This document shows, piece by piece, positions 51,103-53,507 of a stretch of DNA of 53,507 nt. The notes under the pieces are model-generated. The model saw only the letters and a program-made list of their open reading frames with translations. It was not told where the DNA came from and made no database searches. The DNA comes from Psychrobacter piscatorii (lineage in GTDB: Bacteria > Pseudomonadota > Gammaproteobacteria > Pseudomonadales > Moraxellaceae). Position 1 is the stretch's first letter; every line of letters starts with the position of its first letter. Location of the stretch: NCBI RefSeq assembly GCF_904846415.1, contig NZ_CAJHAR010000025.1, forward strand, positions 1 through 53,507, given 5' to 3'. A program made the position numbers and the translations under genes.

Positions 51103-52144
51103 CGATAGTTACTCTGAAAAAATTAATAACTCAGAATTTATTTTGTTGACTGGTGATGGAAAGAATGGCCTAAATCATCTGAGGTACTGGGTGCCAGAAT
51201 TCATAAAGGCTCAAGTTAAATTTAGTATATTAGTTAGGAATACAGAGCTATTAAGACTTGTACAACGAGAGTATCGTTTGGTAAATATACTTTTTGCAAA
51301 ATCAGCACTAGATATAGAAGCTACATTAACTAAGCTTACAGATCTAAAAGCTATATTTTTTATGTCAAATCCTGCAAATAATATTCACGTACTAAGATTT
51401 AATAAGTATAAGCACATTTTTTTAGGTAGCGAAAATTCGGATAGAGATGCACAAGTGACTAAAGTTTTAAGAGCTTATGACGAGCTTTGGCTTTCTTCTC
51501 AGTCTTCCATTGATAAACTAAAATCGAAAATAAATGTTGAAAGCTTAATTATTAGAAAAATTGGTAAGCCACAATTTAGGAGAGTACAAGATTCAATCGA
51601 TAAAAAAAATCAAAAAACTGCATTACTATTAATATCGAGCCAAAAAAATGTATATTCGAATAGTAATATTTTGACTCAGTTAGTCGGTAATTTTCCTAGA
51701 GGTTATAATATAAAGGTTGTATTAGAACAATCTCTAGATAATAAAAATATATTATTCAAAAATTTAAAGGCTCAACTAGATGAGTTTGTGTTGATAAATA
51801 AAATAAATTGTTATATCTATGATAACTTTAATAGAGATCTTTTGTTAGATGTTGACTATCTTATTTGTGACATTAACAACTACAAACAAGAGTTTTTAGC
51901 GGAAAATGCATTAATATGTATGTATACACCTGACAGTATAAATCTGGAAGCCATGTTTGAAAATAAATATATATCATTTGACGGTATTTCAAAATTCTCA
52001 ACAGAAAAAGACTTGCAATGTATTTTCAGTGAATATGAAAATTTATACCGTAGGCAAAAAGATTTTTCAGAGTACTGGATAGGTAACTCATATATAGAAA
52101 ATAGTGAGCTTACAAAAAATTTGCAAAAACTAAGTGCAAATTAA
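51095..52144 (+). CDS. Diverged, probably catalytically dead TagF-like paralogue
   Basis: 349 aa from ATG 51095, which overlaps the previous stop by 8 bp (GTG 51086 is also in frame). It aligns by eye with the preceding protein along its length: FILLTGDGKNGLNHLRYW against FILHTGEKQFSLSHIKMW, AIFFMSNPANNIHVLRF against ACFYMSNTGNNSHLLYH, and RAYDELWLSSQSSIDKLK against RVYDENWTAGQAHIDRFK. At the active sites GHGD becomes GSEN (111-114), KLHP becomes VVLEQ (208-212) and CDISAVVSE becomes CDINNYKQE (259-267). Both essential His are therefore missing. The uninterrupted frame suggests it is still under selection, perhaps as a partner subunit. Confidence 0.7.
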   Translation: MHNDSYSEKINNSEFILLTGDGKNGLNHLRYWVPEFIKAQVKFSILVRNTELLRLVQREYRLVNILFAKSALDIEATLTKLTDLKAIFFMSNPANNIHVLRFNKYKHIFLGSENSDRDAQVTKVLRAYDELWLSSQSSIDKLKSKINVESLIIRKIGKPQFRRVQDSIDKKNQKTALLLISSQKNVYSNSNILTQLVGNFPRGYNIKVVLEQSLDNKNILFKNLKAQLDEFVLINKINCYIYDNFNRDLLLDVDYLICDINNYKQEFLAENALICMYTPDSINLEAMFENKYISFDGISKFSTEKDLQCIFSEYENLYRRQKDFSEYWIGNSYIENSELTKNLQKLSAN

Positions 52145-52160
52145 AAAATATGAGGGAAGT

Positions 52161-53456
52161 ATGAACAAGAATATAGCAGTAATTTTATCAGGAGGTTCTG
52201 GATCTCGTTTTGGTGGCGCTTTACCCAAACAGTTCACTAAGCTTGCTGGAAAAGCGGTTATTGAATATACCATTGACGTTTTCGAACAAAGCGAATTTAT
52301 CGATGAGATTTTGATAGTAGCGCAGGCGGCGCATATAGAGAGAACGTTAGATCTCATAAAAAATAATAAGTGGAGAAAAGTATCGAGAGTTATTAGTGGC
52401 GGTGAAGAGCGCTTTGATTCGACATATTCAGCATTGACTGCTCTTAAAAACAATGATGATACGTGTAAAGTATTGTTTCATGATGCAGTAAGACCGTTAG
52501 TAACACAGCAAATTATAAAAGATTGCATTGAAACTCTAGACAATTTTGATGCCATCGATGTCGTAATACCATCAGCAGATACGTTAGTAGAAGTGTATGA
52601 CGATGGTTGTATATCCAACATACCCAATCGTTCGATGATGCGCCGTGGACAGACTCCTCAAGGGTTCAAATTAGGTAGCATTCAAGAGGCTTATAAACAG
52701 GCCATAGATAAAGGTAGAAAACAGTTTACTTGTGATTGTGGTGTTATTCGAGCTATGTTGCCCCATGTCAGAGTAGCAACTGTTGCAGGTGACGACAGGA
52801 ATATTAAAGTTACCTATCCTATGGATTTATTTATTGCTGAGAAGTTTCTACAAGCAGGCAATGAAAATGCATTTATTGCTAACGATAGCTTAGATTTCTT
52901 ACGTGATAAAGTGGTAGTGATATTTGGCGGGACTTCTGGTATTGGACTAGAGATTAATAACTTAGCTCTTTTGAATGGTGCGAAAGTAAAAGTTGCTAGT
53001 CGTAGTCATAACGGAATAGATATTACTGATTTAGAAGGTGTGAAAGGCTTCTTAGAATCCGTTAGCGAAGAGTATGGAAAAATCGATTATATCGTCAATA
53101 CTGCTGGCCTGCTCATAAAGAAACCTATCGACCTACTCGAGTTAGAAGAAATATCTTCTTTAATTAATATCAACTATGTAGGCGCCGTCAATATAGCCAT
53201 TGCAAGTAAGGTTTATCTAAAAAAGAGTCGCGGTATGCTATTGAACTTTACCTCCAGTTCTTATACTAGAGGACGTGCATTCTATGCGCTATACTCTTCT
53301 ACGAACGCCGCTATTGTAAACTTTACACAAGCATTGGCTGAAGAGTGGATAAATGATGGTATCAAAGTCAATTGTATCAATGAACCGCCCCGACTATATC
53401 GGAGAGTGGATTGCTTGAGTCAGGCAGCTTTGTCTGACTCACAAAGACTATCATAG
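52161..53456 (+). pseudogene. Bifunctional polyol-phosphate cytidylyltransferase / short-chain reductase (Bcs1-like), 3' truncated by IS3
   Basis: An IspD/TarI-type cytidylyltransferase (1-235: AVILSGGSGSRFGGALPKQF, FHDAVRPLVT, RRGQTPQGFKL) is fused to an SDR reductase (from about 250: VVVIFGGTSGIGLEIN, NTAGLLIKKPIDLLE, FTSSSYTRGRAFYALYSSTN). This pairing makes CDP-ribitol from ribulose 5-phosphate in Haemophilus-type capsules. ATG 52161 has GAGGGAAGT before it. The gene proper stops near 53380, where TGAACCGCCCCG of an IS begins; the remaining 25 codons are IS sequence. In the YxxxK motif Tyr378 is followed by Asn382 where Lys is expected. The C-terminal 40-60 residues of the SDR are lost, so reductase activity is doubtful; the cytidylyltransferase half looks intact. 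Confidence 0.78.
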
Positions 53457-53507
53457 TATCGTCTCTCAAACTCAAAAGGCGACACATAACTAATCGTACT
53501 ATGAATG
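53381..53507 (-). mobile_element. IS3-family insertion sequence, partial (right window edge)
   Basis: Begins with TGAACCGCCCCGACT at 53381, resembling IS3-type termini, and continues out of the window. The transposase C-terminus lies on the minus strand, so the element's right end faces the truncated capsule gene. The second end and any target duplication are outside the window. Confidence 0.8.
53420..53507 (-). CDS. IS3-family transposase (OrfB) C-terminus, partial
   Basis: The minus-strand frame from 53506 to the stop at 53420-53422 gives IHSTISYVSPFEFERRYYDS..., the standard C-terminal 'RRIHSxLxYxSPxxFE' end of the IS3 integrase-type transposase. The rest is outside the window. This gene is shorter than 100 codons here, but the motif is unmistakable. 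Confidence 0.85.
   Translation of the reverse strand, partial: IHSTISYVSPFEFERRYYDSLCESDKAA

Overview
The window looks like a chromosomal segment of a Moraxellaceae gammaproteobacterium, most probably Psychrobacter. This is inferred from the protein sequences, the moderate GC of the core genes, the gene order argH-algZ-algR-hemC-hemD-hemX, and the full TCA block gltA / sdhCDAB / sucAB-lpd-sucCD. No rRNA or tRNA is present to fix the genus. Both window ends lie inside insertion sequences: an IS982-type transposase on the left and an IS3-type transposase on the right.

Layout. (1) 1-0.72 kb: 3' part of an IS982-family element directly upstream of a class I fructose-bisphosphate aldolase. (2) 1.8-4.9 kb: a type V autotransporter with an extended signal peptide and 13 tandem 21-bp repeats coding a Pro-rich linker. 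(3) 5.1-7.65 kb: thiC behind a TPP riboswitch. (4) 7.85-13.2 kb: a Pho-box-controlled pstS-pstC-pstA-pstB-phoU phosphate operon ending in a perfect 25-bp bidirectional terminator, then yggX. (5) 13.7-21.1 kb: argH divergent from a LytS/LytTR-type two-component system (algZ/fimS and algR), followed by hemC, hemD and a HemX-like membrane protein. Two MITE-like elements lie here, and one of them supplies the last base of the hemD stop codon. (6) 21.2-26.5 kb: a hot-dog thioesterase, a RibB with a degenerate GTP-cyclohydrolase-II domain, RarA, a small orphan HExxH 'Vgr-related' protein and a lipoprotein. (7) 26.6-42.2 kb: citrate synthase, succinate dehydrogenase, 2-oxoglutarate dehydrogenase and succinyl-CoA synthetase. 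Together these carry the cycle from oxaloacetate plus acetyl-CoA to citrate, and from 2-oxoglutarate to fumarate.

(8) From about 42.2 kb the sequence becomes clearly more AT-rich and enters a surface-polysaccharide locus. It has rmlBDAC for dTDP-L-rhamnose, then a family-61 glycosyltransferase gene split by a complete 1,057-bp IS30 element. Downstream are an AlgX/SGNH-like acyltransferase reading frame with no start codon, a TagF-like CDP-polyol phosphotransferase, a diverged paralogue of it lacking both active-site histidines, and a fused cytidylyltransferase/short-chain reductase resembling the CDP-ribitol-forming Bcs1 proteins. That last gene is cut by the IS3 element.

The most interesting reading is that the 3' end is a teichoic-acid-like (polyol-phosphate plus rhamnose) capsule locus in a Gram-negative, caught in decay. 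It shows two IS interruptions, one apparent single-base frameshift at an A8 tract, and one transferase-like protein that has lost its catalytic residues and may have a non-catalytic role. All functional assignments rest on motif recognition by eye; no database search was run.
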